A stretch of 64,000 nt of DNA. It comes from Prevotella sp. Lineage in GTDB: Bacteria > Bacteroidota > Bacteroidia > Bacteroidales > Bacteroidaceae. Of this stretch, positions 1 through 7,781 are shown one piece after another. Within the stretch, counting starts at the first letter, position 1. Each line of letters begins with the position of its first letter. The notes under the pieces are model-generated. The model did no database searches. It was not told the DNA's origin and was given only the letters and a program-made list of their open reading frames with translations. The translations under genes were made by a program, and so were the position numbers. The stretch is from assembly GCA_017561825.1 (NCBI GenBank), contig JAFZBK010000069.1, positions 57,249 to 121,248 of the forward strand, read 5' to 3'.

Positions 1-21
1 ATCCTATTAACACTATAAGAA

Positions 22-1407
22 ATGAAAAACTTCAGAATCTCGCTCCTGACAGCGATGCTCATCCTTGGCGGTGCCTTTGCATGGGCGGCAAAAGTTGACA
101 AAGCAGTCAACATCAAAGTTGGTAACAAAAACCGCAAGTATCGTCTTTATGTTCCTAATAACGTGAAGGAGAACACGGCACTCGTCTTCTGTCTTCATGG
201 CACTGGCGGTTCATCCGACAACAAACAGCCGGCTTTCGATGCTATTGCCAATTCGGAAGGCATCATCGTGGTCTATGGACACGGCGAGAATGTCACCTTC
301 CCCTTCTTCGGTAATATGCAGTTGCCAGGTTGGAACTCCACGGGCGAATGGAGCGGAGACATCGATTATATCAAAGCCATCATCGAGGATGTGGCAGCCA
401 ACTACAGTATCGACCGCAAGCGTATCTACTGTTGCGGATTCTCCAATGGTGGTATGATGACTTATACCGTGGCCAACCTCCTAGGCGATGTGTTCGCTGC
501 CTATGCTTCCATCAGCGGCTACCCCATCAACGAGTTCCACCTCCATCATACAGGAGCACGCCCCGTTCCCTTCCTGCATATCCACGGCACCACAGATGAT
601 CTTGTGAAATCGGCCTATGTTTCGAAGATTATCGATAACATCGTGGCGCGTAATGGCTGTAACCCTGTTCCGGAAGTTACCAAGGTATCAGGCAAGTTTA
701 CGAAGAATGTGTATGCAGCAGGTGAAGGCGGCTTCCCCATCGTCTTCTATTCCATCAATGGAATGGGACATTCACCCGAGACAAGCAGCACCGAGGACGG
801 CAATGCCAGTAAGACCATGTGGAACTTCATGAAGCAATTCACACTCGATGATCCTTGTGATCCTACCCTGAAATGGCGCCCTTGCATCGAGCAGGAAGGA
901 TGGGAACCTCAGAAGCACGGATGGACCATCAATTCAGGCACTACCATCTGCTCCTTCGGTAAAGACCAGAACACTAACGCCAATGCCAATGTCTATCCCT
1001 CACTGCAGTTCATCAAGGGCGACTACCGTCTCTCCTTCAATGCCATTGGTGAAGCAGGCAAGCAGGTTACCGTTCAACTCAAACGACTCGCTGGTAAGAA
1101 GGACGAGGTGTTCACAAAGACTATCGAAGTGGGCGAGAACCGTATCATCGAGTTCAATATCCCTGATGAATGGGCAGAGTTCAATATCTCCTTTACCAAA
1201 GAGAATGCTGAAGACGATATCACTATCACTGGCATAGAGATTCATTCCATCAACGGAACAACAGGCATCAACGAGATACGCAGCGACGCAACATCAAGTG
1301 CCGCTGGCATCTATAGTATTTCTGGAGCCCGTATGAACAGTCTTACCCATGGCATCAACATCATCAAAGGTCACGATGGCAAGACCAGAAAAGTATTAAG
1401 TCGTTAA
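22..1407 (+). CDS. Secreted CE1-like esterase (PHB-depolymerase/feruloyl esterase type)
   Basis: 461 residues. An N-terminal signal peptide (about 1-22) is followed by an alpha/beta-hydrolase domain. HGTGG near residue 59 is the oxyanion-loop type motif, GFSNGG places the nucleophile at Ser141, and GMGHSPE near 247-253 supplies the likely catalytic His. This is the LpqC/CE1 pattern, which in gut and rumen Bacteroidales usually removes feruloyl or acetyl groups from plant polysaccharide. Residues about 290-400 form a second, beta-rich domain. The last about 35 residues (GIYSISGARMN...KVLSR) resemble a type IX secretion sorting tail, so the enzyme may reach the cell surface. pgeF follows 5 nt downstream. 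The upstream promoter lies outside the window. Substrate is not determined by the sequence. Confidence 0.85.
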   Translation: MKNFRISLLTAMLILGGAFAWAAKVDKAVNIKVGNKNRKYRLYVPNNVKENTALVFCLHGTGGSSDNKQPAFDAIANSEGIIVVYGHGENVTFPFFGNMQLPGWNSTGEWSGDIDYIKAIIEDVAANYSIDRKRIYCCGFSNGGMMTYTVANLLGDVFAAYASISGYPINEFHLHHTGARPVPFLHIHGTTDDLVKSAYVSKIIDNIVARNGCNPVPEVTKVSGKFTKNVYAAGEGGFPIVFYSINGMGHSPETSSTEDGNASKTMWNFMKQFTLDDPCDPTLKWRPCIEQEGWEPQKHGWTINSGTTICSFGKDQNTNANANVYPSLQFIKGDYRLSFNAIGEAGKQVTVQLKRLAGKKDEVFTKTIEVGENRIIEFNIPDEWAEFNISFTKENAEDDITITGIEIHSINGTTGINEIRSDATSSAAGIYSISGARMNSLTHGINIIKGHDGKTRKVLSR

Positions 1408-1412
1408 AGCAA

Positions 1413-2195
1413 ATGATACAGCCACAACTGGATTACTATGATATGGGAGTAGGCGTAACCGCCTTCAGCAGCACCCGTCATGGAGGCTGCAGTAAGGGTA
1501 GTTATGCTACATTCAATATCAACCGTTATTGTGGCGACGAAGAAGAGGATATCCACACGAATCGCCTGGCACTATGCCAGTTGCTTGGGGTCACCGACGA
1601 CCGCCTGATCATGCCTCATCAGGTTCATCTGACAAAGACGGCATGCATCGATGAGCAGTTTCTGACTCTTCCTGCCATGGAAAGACAGGAGGAGTTGGAA
1701 GGTGTGGATGCACTGATGACAAACCTTAGTGGAGTATGTATAGGGGTGTCGACGGCTGATTGCATCCCTATACTACTCTATGACAAAGAACACCATGCTG
1801 CCTGCGCCATTCATGCCGGCTGGCGGGGTACTGTCAAACGCATCGTGATAAAAGCCGTGGAAGCCATGAGGAATACCTATGGCACCCATCCCGAACAACT
1901 ACGGGCACAGATTGGTCCTGGCATCAGTCTCGACAGTTTCGAGGTAGGCGATGAGGTGTATGAAGCCTTCCTGCAAGAAGGTTTCGATATGACGACCATC
2001 AGTGAGAGGAAGAAGAAATGGCATATCAACCTCCCCGAATGTAACCGTCAGCAACTGATGACAGCAGGACTCCTACCAGAACATATCGTCGTCTCACCAG
2101 TATGCACCATGAAACAGTCTGCCGACTATTTCTCCGCCCGTCGTCTGGGCATCAATTCCGGCAGGATCTTCACAGGTATCTTACTCAAAGACTAA
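1413..2195 (+). CDS. pgeF: Peptidoglycan editing factor PgeF / YfiH-type copper oxidoreductase family
   Basis: 260 residues, normal for the YfiH/PgeF (Cu-oxidase_4) family. Family signatures are present: STADCIPILLYD, with the conserved metal-site Cys, and HAGWRGT, with the conserved His, plus a C-terminal CTM...DYFSARR. In E. coli PgeF removes wrongly incorporated L-Ser from peptidoglycan precursors; other members were described as purine nucleoside phosphorylases or laccases. Cytoplasmic, no signal peptide. It lies 5 nt after the esterase gene, so the two are probably co-transcribed, although no functional link is obvious. It converges on the GH97 gene with only a 10-nt gap. Confidence 0.9.
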   Translation: MIQPQLDYYDMGVGVTAFSSTRHGGCSKGSYATFNINRYCGDEEEDIHTNRLALCQLLGVTDDRLIMPHQVHLTKTACIDEQFLTLPAMERQEELEGVDALMTNLSGVCIGVSTADCIPILLYDKEHHAACAIHAGWRGTVKRIVIKAVEAMRNTYGTHPEQLRAQIGPGISLDSFEVGDEVYEAFLQEGFDMTTISERKKKWHINLPECNRQQLMTAGLLPEHIVVSPVCTMKQSADYFSARRLGINSGRIFTGILLKD

Positions 2196-2205
2196 CTTAC
2201 TAATC

Positions 2206-4200
2206 TCAGTTATTTGTCAGGATGATGCCACCATTAGGCTGCATCGTGATGGTTGCCCTACCCTTTTTATCAACCTTCAGTTGACGCAGCTGTGACTCTC
2301 TCTTAGCATCATCCACATAGTAGTTAACCGTCTGACCCTTCCACTCAGGCATCTCTATCGTCAACGTCTTGGCCTCTGACTCAGCATTCAAGCCAGCCAC
2401 ATACCAGTTGTCACCATGACGACGGGCTAGTACCACGTACTTACCCGGATAGCCATCAATGAAGCGGGTATCATCCCACGTTGTCGGAACCTTCTTCAGG
2501 AAGTCGAGTTCAAACTGCGGTAACTCCTGCAGGTTGTTGGGCTGCATGGCAATGCACTGAACACGTGTCTGTGTAACGATGGCTACCGCCATTTCAAAGA
2601 TGTCGGTGGTGTAACGGCGATGACGACTCTTGTTGTCACGAGAGATATACTTATTCATGATGGTGCCACCCCAATCCATGGGTCCCATGGCGTTACGGAT
2701 GAAGGGATGCAGACAGAGTTCGAAGGCTTCGCTCTTGGCATGTCCTTCGGAGAAGAAGACATTCTCTGAAGCGAGTACAGCCTCTGATGCCACATAGTTG
2801 GGATACATATACTCCCAGCCTCGCGGCATGGTACAACCATGGAAGATGACCTGCAGACCGTAACGGTTGGCATCGAAGAGGATATCCTCGTAGAGCTGCA
2901 TGGTTGACTGCTTGTCACCACCGAAGAAATCCACCTTGATACCCTTCACACCAATCCTCTGAAGCCATGCCATCTCCTTGTCGCGAGCAATGGCCGTTGA
3001 CATACAGTCGCGGGGTGTCTGCGGGGCATCATTCTCGTAACCGTTGGAATTGTACCATAGCATCAGCGAGACACCTTTCGACTGGGCGTATTTCGACAAC
3101 TCCTCTATTCTTTCACGACCGATACGCTGATCCCACCAGTTATCAACGAGACAATATTCAAAGTTCATGGCTGCCGCGAGATCGATGAACTGCACCTGAT
3201 CGTCATAGTTAATGGATTCATCCTGCCAGATGAGCCACGACCAGGTATAACGACCAGGTTTGTATTCCTGAGAGGCATTGTACTTAGATGACAGTAGTCC
3301 TACGCCCACCGTGTTCTCCACAATAGGCTTCAGCGAGGCACCGATAACGATGGTACGCCACGGAGTAGTATAAGGGAGTGGGATGCCGGCATAGGGCGTA
3401 CCATTACCATTGTTCTCGCCTGCTTGGGGGAAAGCAATGGTGTAGCCCGTTTCAGGACTGTAATCGCTCAGATGAGAGCCTACATAACTGCCATTAACAC
3501 CTACCTCGCTGACGAGTACCCAAGCATTGGAAGAATTAGCAGTTTTGACTGATTTTCCGGATTCTCCGGGAATAGATATTGGCACACGGAACAAGCAAGG
3601 GAAGGTATATCCCTGTCCGAAGCGTGATTTGTCGGTCATCGGGGCATCAGCCTTATAGTCCTCCTCGTAACTGGGTTTCGTGCGCTCCCAACCCGTCATC
3701 GGACCGATCTGCGGACAAAGGAATGTGCTGGTGCCCTCAGGGAACTTAAATGAAGACACCTCACGACGGATAACGCCGCATTTAGGATTCTCACCAGGAC
3801 GAGGAATCTCATAACAGTATGACACACTGTTGCTCGTCATTTGGAACACCACCTTCATCTTCTGTCCTTTGGCATTTGAGAATTCTACGGTGTAACGTTC
3901 TGCGTTTTGCGCAACCTTCGACTTCTTCGGAGTTGGCTGCTTCCAAAGAATATCTCTGAACTCCGCCTTTGAGTCACCCATCTTCAGGTCCTTCGTGAAG
4001 TCACCGAAATCGGCCTCAAAACCTAAGCGTGACGGCTCCATCACCTGTACGCCACGATAACAGACGCAATAAGTGGCCAGTCCGCCATCATCACTAATGA
4101 TCAACTCAATCTGTCCTTTGGATGTAATCCAGGATCTTGTCTCAGCCATCAGTGTGATGGTGGTCAACAATGCAACGGCAAATGCAAATACTCTCTTCAT
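2206..4200 (-). CDS. Glycoside hydrolase family 97, retaining type
   Basis: 664 residues with a signal peptide (1-20), so periplasmic. The N-terminal beta-sandwich (about 25-290) and the catalytic barrel with C-terminal domain match the SusB/GH97 layout. GH97 contains inverting alpha-glucosidases (SusB) and retaining alpha-galactosidases. Here the barrel reads GIKVDFFGG with Asp424, the position of the catalytic nucleophile in retaining members (Asp415 in the B. thetaiotaomicron enzyme), and Glu473 in VASEAV is a candidate acid/base. The call of retaining, perhaps alpha-galactosidase, is therefore inference from one residue. It is the last gene of a minus-strand group after the BASS transporter and the UDG-like gene. 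Confidence 0.88.
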   Translation of the reverse strand: MKRVFAFAVALLTTITLMAETRSWITSKGQIELIISDDGGLATYCVCYRGVQVMEPSRLGFEADFGDFTKDLKMGDSKAEFRDILWKQPTPKKSKVAQNAERYTVEFSNAKGQKMKVVFQMTSNSVSYCYEIPRPGENPKCGVIRREVSSFKFPEGTSTFLCPQIGPMTGWERTKPSYEEDYKADAPMTDKSRFGQGYTFPCLFRVPISIPGESGKSVKTANSSNAWVLVSEVGVNGSYVGSHLSDYSPETGYTIAFPQAGENNGNGTPYAGIPLPYTTPWRTIVIGASLKPIVENTVGVGLLSSKYNASQEYKPGRYTWSWLIWQDESINYDDQVQFIDLAAAMNFEYCLVDNWWDQRIGRERIEELSKYAQSKGVSLMLWYNSNGYENDAPQTPRDCMSTAIARDKEMAWLQRIGVKGIKVDFFGGDKQSTMQLYEDILFDANRYGLQVIFHGCTMPRGWEYMYPNYVASEAVLASENVFFSEGHAKSEAFELCLHPFIRNAMGPMDWGGTIMNKYISRDNKSRHRRYTTDIFEMAVAIVTQTRVQCIAMQPNNLQELPQFELDFLKKVPTTWDDTRFIDGYPGKYVVLARRHGDNWYVAGLNAESEAKTLTIEMPEWKGQTVNYYVDDAKRESQLRQLKVDKKGRATITMQPNGGIILTNN

Positions 4201-4244
4201 AAATACTTGGTTTTTTGTTATTCGATGTGATTGATATGGTAAAC

Positions 4245-4823
4245 CTATATTATTAAGGTGTCGAAAACAGTCTGATAAAACGCTGCCTTCTTCTCAATGG
4301 CCATCGGGTAAGCACGAGAAGAACTGGGCATGCGGTAAAGACGTAAATCACGTTCTTCAAAACTGAGAGGAACGTAAGTTCCCACTTTGGGTTCTTCCAC
4401 GCCCATCTGCTGAGCACAAAGCGATGTAGCCAGTTGACCAGCCGTGACGATGGTCCTACATTGAGGAATCTGGTGCAGAAGTGCCTTGATATCTGTTTCC
4501 TGTACTACCTGAAGGTCCTTATCACTCGCTGTATTCTTTGTGCGGATGATTTGTGTACAGGTATCATAAAGCGCTATACCATGAGATGTAAGAAACGCCT
4601 TGAGATCATCTAGTCGATAGTGCCGCCCATCGTCTTCCACAAAGTATTGCTTGTCGCCAAAGAAACAGTATCCCACTATTCGCCACATATCATTGGTAAA
4701 GTTAGGATAATAGAAGGGCATGGACCACCGCTTCTCAGCAGGTGGAAACGTACCCAGCATCAGCATTTTTGCTCCTTCGGGCAAGAATGGTTCGAAAGGA
4801 TGGTGTTCTATCGCTGGATTCAT
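4245..4823 (-). CDS. Uracil-DNA-glycosylase-superfamily protein
   Basis: 192 residues. The N-terminal half reads MLMLGTFPP and then RWSMPFYYPNFTNDMW, the pattern of the UDG-fold DNA glycosylase proteins common in Bacteroidetes (Mug/UDG-like; some relatives excise hypoxanthine or uracil). TAGQLATSL near residue 126 lies in the region of the second catalytic motif but lacks the usual HPS. Probable base-excision repair enzyme in the cytoplasm; substrate not known. Its ATG lies 2 nt after the stop of the BASS transporter gene, so the two are translationally close. Confidence 0.75.
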   Translation of the reverse strand: MNPAIEHHPFEPFLPEGAKMLMLGTFPPAEKRWSMPFYYPNFTNDMWRIVGYCFFGDKQYFVEDDGRHYRLDDLKAFLTSHGIALYDTCTQIIRTKNTASDKDLQVVQETDIKALLHQIPQCRTIVTAGQLATSLCAQQMGVEEPKVGTYVPLSFEERDLRLYRMPSSSRAYPMAIEKKAAFYQTVFDTLII

Positions 4824-4825
4824 TG

Positions 4826-5791
4826 TTATGATTTTTTCTTTTGAAACCGCAGGAAGAGTCCTGCGAGGATTGTTCCACTAATGCTATGCCAGGCGCAAGA
4901 GATGGCACAGGGTAACACTGACAGCGGCTGAGCCGCAAAGAAGGTGCCTGCAAGAACAGTGGCCAGACCAGCGTTCTGCATACCCACCTCTATAGAGATA
5001 GTGCGCTTCTTGGCAGTATTGAATCCTGCTAATCGTCCTGCCGTCCATCCTAACAAATAACCGAAGGAGTTATGACAGAATACCACCGCAAAGGTCCAGA
5101 TGAAGAGCCACAGACCGCGGGCCACAAGATCATCGTGCACAGTACTGATAACACCACCCACGATACAGGCCAGACAGATGACACTCAGTCCTGGCATCAG
5201 TGATTGTACGGTGGGGAAACTCTTGCGGTTGGAATAGATATTATTCAAAAAACAACCGATTCCAACGGGGATAATCGTAACGATCAGGATATTCAGGAAC
5301 ATGCCGACTGCATCAATCTCAATGATCTCACCAGCGGTCAGTTCCATCAGTAAAGGAGTCATCACGGGAGCCAACAAGGTGGAGGTGCAGGTCATTCCTA
5401 CAGAGAATGCTACATCTCCATGACAGAGGTACGACATGATGTTACTTGATACACCTCCCGGGCAGCAACCTACCAACAGGATTCCTAAAGCCAGGGCGGG
5501 TTCCAGATGGAAGATGCGAACCAACAGCCAGGCCACACAAGGCATTACCAAGAACTGCGCACAGGCACCTATCAGGATATCTCCAGGACGACGGGCAAGG
5601 ATGCGGAAATCTTGGGTGGTCAATGTCAGTCCCATGGTCAACATGATAATTCCCAAAATCACTGTCTGGGTAGTGCCACGCACCCATACAAACAAATCGG
5701 GCACAAAGAATGTCAGCACAGCAACGGCTGTCACAAACAGCGAAGCATGCTGCGACAACTGGCGACTGAGTGTTTGGAGCGACTGTATCAT
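4826..5791 (-). CDS. Bile acid:sodium symporter (BASS) family transporter
   Basis: The reading frame is open to 6136, but the ATG at 5791 (MIQSLQTLS) is preferred: a CTCCT complement (AGGAG) lies just upstream at about 5794-5798 and a -7 box lies at 5827-5834, so anything upstream would be untranscribed. The product is 321 residues with about ten hydrophobic segments. GCCPGGVSSNIMSYL (about residues 100-115) and EVGMQNAGLA (about 260) match the two conserved crossover regions of the BASS fold. It probably moves an organic anion, bile acid or pantoate-like solute with Na+; substrate not predictable. First gene of the minus-strand group with the UDG-like and GH97 genes. Confidence 0.85.
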   Translation of the reverse strand: MIQSLQTLSRQLSQHASLFVTAVAVLTFFVPDLFVWVRGTTQTVILGIIMLTMGLTLTTQDFRILARRPGDILIGACAQFLVMPCVAWLLVRIFHLEPALALGILLVGCCPGGVSSNIMSYLCHGDVAFSVGMTCTSTLLAPVMTPLLMELTAGEIIEIDAVGMFLNILIVTIIPVGIGCFLNNIYSNRKSFPTVQSLMPGLSVICLACIVGGVISTVHDDLVARGLWLFIWTFAVVFCHNSFGYLLGWTAGRLAGFNTAKKRTISIEVGMQNAGLATVLAGTFFAAQPLSVLPCAISCAWHSISGTILAGLFLRFQKKKS

Positions 5792-5826
5792 ATCTCCTTT
5801 TGTTCTTGTATATGGGTTTATGAACG

Positions 5827-5859
5827 CAAAAGTATAAAGAATATCAGAAACAACCAAAA
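5827..5859 (-). promoter_or_regulatory. -33/-7 promoter of the BASS transporter gene
   Basis: On the minus strand TACTTTTG (5834-5827) fits the Bacteroidetes -7 box TAnnTTTG, with TTTTGG about 20 bp upstream (5859-5854). The ATG at 5791 would follow a short leader. Confidence 0.6.
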
Positions 5860-5893
5860 CTTCAGGGTAGTTTTCAAATAAAATGCTGGTTGT

Positions 5894-5925
5894 TTTGCAT
5901 TTCAGGAATAATTGCTTACTTTTGT
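5894..5925 (+). promoter_or_regulatory. -33/-7 promoter of the DUF1593 gene
   Basis: TTTTG at 5894-5898 and TACTTTTG at 5918-5925 are separated by 19 bp, matching the Bacteroidetes sigma consensus. The start codon lies 20 nt downstream. It is divergent from, and adjacent to, the BASS promoter. Confidence 0.65.
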
Positions 5926-5945
5926 AACAACTAAAACAAAGAAAG

Positions 5946-7337
5946 ATGAAAAAGACAACTATCATCCTACTGATGGCATTGTGCTTTTCTTCGATGAGTG
6001 TAGCACAAACGCCGTTGAAACCGCGACTTGTAGTTTGTACGGATATTGCTCCCGCCGATGTGGAACCCGACGATATGGAATCGATGGTACGACTGATGGC
6101 ATACGCTGATCTGTTTGAGATCGAGGCGTTGATCACGACGGTGGGATGGAACTGCGATCCCTATCCGTTGGAATGGTCACAGTATCTGTATCGCGTGATT
6201 ACTGCCTATGCCAAGGATGTGCCGAACCTGATGAAGCGTTCCGGACAAAAGAAATTCCTCTCGATCAAAAAGGAAAACACCAAACAAAAGATAGGCTACT
6301 GGCCAAGTGCAGAGTATATCACCAATCGTGCTGTGATGGGTAGTATGTATGGTGGCATCCGCTCCATTGGCGAGCGCAACGACTCGCCAGGCAGCGAACT
6401 GCTGATCCGTCTGGCTGATGAAGATGATGATCGTCCTATCTATGTGGCTGCCTGGGGTGGAGCAAACACCTTAGCGCAGGCCATCTGGCGTGTTCAGCAG
6501 ACACGCTCTGAAGAAGAGGTAAAAGCATTCGTCCGCAAGTTCCGCATCTATACCATCACGGATCAGGATATGGATTACGCCCATCGGATGGATCGGGCCC
6601 GCAGTTCGCATCAGTGGCTGCGCCAAGAGTTCAAAGACGATCTCCAGTTTATCTGGGATGAGGGCACATGGCAGGAGCAGTGCGAGTTAGGGAAGCGGAA
6701 CTGGAACCTTCATCAGCAGCTCATCCAGGGAAAGGGTGCTTTAGGTAAGGAATATCCTACCTACAAATGGGGTGTTGAGGGTGATACACCGAGTTTTCTA
6801 TATCTGATACCTAACGGGTTGAACAACCCGGAGGATCCTTCACAGGCAGGATGGGCTGGCTATCATCAGCGTGGCATTTGTCCTGATTCCCTTACTACGG
6901 CCTGGACCAGTTGGCAGGAGCCCATCCGTAGCAGCAGTGTTGGTTATAAAACACGCTTCTATCCCGATGAAATCAATGATTTCATAGCACGAATGCAGTG
7001 GGCCGACCAAGGGCGCGGCAACCATAACCCGCTTGTAGTGGTGAACGGTCAAAAGGGGCTGTCTCCATTAGAAGTGCAAGTAAAGGCGGGTGATACCATT
7101 CATCTGGATGCATCCCGCTCTTCTGATCCTGATGGCGATACCCTCAACTTCCTATGGTGGCAGCAGCCAGAAATAGGTACCTGCACATTGGATATCAGTA
7201 ATCCCGACAAGGCAGTAACCACCATTCACATTCCTCAGGATGCGCACCCCACCACCTTTCACCTCATCTGTGAAGTACACGACAACGGTCCCTTCCATCT
7301 TGTGGCATACAAAGCGATCAACCTGATAATAAAATGA
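5946..7337 (+). CDS. DUF1593 (nucleoside-hydrolase-like) secreted protein
   Basis: 463 residues with a signal peptide (1-20). The segment LVVCTDIAPADVEPDDMESMVRL contains the DxxPDD-like aspartate cluster of the inosine-uridine nucleoside-hydrolase fold, as in the DUF1593 family. The C-terminal about 90 residues (DASRSSDPDGDTLNFLWW) form an Ig/PKD-like beta-sandwich usual for this family. Members are sometimes annotated as cellulose-binding; the chemical role is not established. It likely acts on glycosides outside the inner membrane. Own promoter at 5894-5925, and a hairpin directly after the stop codon (7341-7371). Confidence 0.8.
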   Translation: MKKTTIILLMALCFSSMSVAQTPLKPRLVVCTDIAPADVEPDDMESMVRLMAYADLFEIEALITTVGWNCDPYPLEWSQYLYRVITAYAKDVPNLMKRSGQKKFLSIKKENTKQKIGYWPSAEYITNRAVMGSMYGGIRSIGERNDSPGSELLIRLADEDDDRPIYVAAWGGANTLAQAIWRVQQTRSEEEVKAFVRKFRIYTITDQDMDYAHRMDRARSSHQWLRQEFKDDLQFIWDEGTWQEQCELGKRNWNLHQQLIQGKGALGKEYPTYKWGVEGDTPSFLYLIPNGLNNPEDPSQAGWAGYHQRGICPDSLTTAWTSWQEPIRSSSVGYKTRFYPDEINDFIARMQWADQGRGNHNPLVVVNGQKGLSPLEVQVKAGDTIHLDASRSSDPDGDTLNFLWWQQPEIGTCTLDISNPDKAVTTIHIPQDAHPTTFHLICEVHDNGPFHLVAYKAINLIIK

Positions 7338-7340
7338 AAA

Positions 7341-7371
7341 CGGTTACGGTTACAGCTGTAACCATGTAACC
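7341..7371. repeat. 31-bp direct repeat, copy 1, with nested palindrome
   Basis: The unit holds four hexamer half-sites: GGTTAC, GGTTAC, an AGCT centre, GTAACC, two bases (AT), GTAACC. The inner GGTTACAGCTGTAACC is a perfect 16-bp palindrome. It starts 4 nt after the DUF1593 stop codon and is followed by TTTTTG, so as RNA it could act as an intrinsic terminator. An identical copy starts exactly 120 bp downstream. Confidence 0.85.
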
Positions 7372-7460
7372 TTTTTGTTCTTCAGGAAAGAGAAATCTTG
7401 CTATAAATACATAATAATCAATTCTTTACAATAATATTTAACAAATTGTTTACCTCTGCG

Positions 7461-7491
7461 CGGTTACGGTTACAGCTGTAACCATGTAACC
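7461..7491. repeat. 31-bp direct repeat, copy 2
   Basis: All 31 bases are identical to the copy at 7341-7371. This copy is not followed by a T-run, so it is not obviously a terminator. A protein-binding site with two inverted pairs of GGTTAC half-sites is an alternative reading. Confidence 0.85.
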
Positions 7492-7598
7492 ATTTGCTGT
7501 TTTATTCAGTATGTATGGTATTAGAGGGCATTATCTTAGGACTTACTGGGGTAATACCATAAGGAATAAGGGAGAAAAGTGCCGCTTTTCCATCGTTT

Positions 7599-7664
7599 GC
7601 CTATACCCAAACGATCGTGCGCCTATAGCCAAACGATCTGTCGCCTATACCCAAATTGAAACAT
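7599..7664. repeat. Triplet of 22-bp tandem units upstream of GH95
   Basis: Three head-to-tail units start at 7599, 7621 and 7643. Each begins GCCTATA(C/G)CC; the first two continue AAACGATC and the third diverges after CAAA. Unit period is exactly 22 bp. An ATCGTTT just before unit 1 (7592-7598) mirrors the AAACGAT inside it. The rest of the 7338-7781 gap holds the two 31-bp repeats and the GH95 promoter; no gene is seen. Confidence 0.8.
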
Positions 7665-7732
7665 ATTGAAAAATTCATTTACATCACTTTGCTGCTCCTT
7701 CTGTTCGGAAATGAAAAGAAAATATTTTTTCC

Positions 7733-7764
7733 TTTTGCATTTCACTCGTTTATTCGTATCTTTG
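7733..7764 (+). promoter_or_regulatory. -33/-7 promoter of the GH95 gene
   Basis: TTTTG (7733-7737) and TATCTTTG (7757-7764) are 19 bp apart. Transcription would start near 7770, which rules out the upstream in-frame start at 7656 and favours the ATG at 7782 with a leader of about 10 nt. Confidence 0.75.
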
Positions 7765-7781
7765 CACAAACTATTATTAAG

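Noticed and set aside
5792-6136. Extended N terminus of the BASS transporter
   Set aside because: The extra 115 codons cross two divergent promoters and overlap the 5' end of the DUF1593 gene on the other strand; a good ribosome-binding site supports 5791.
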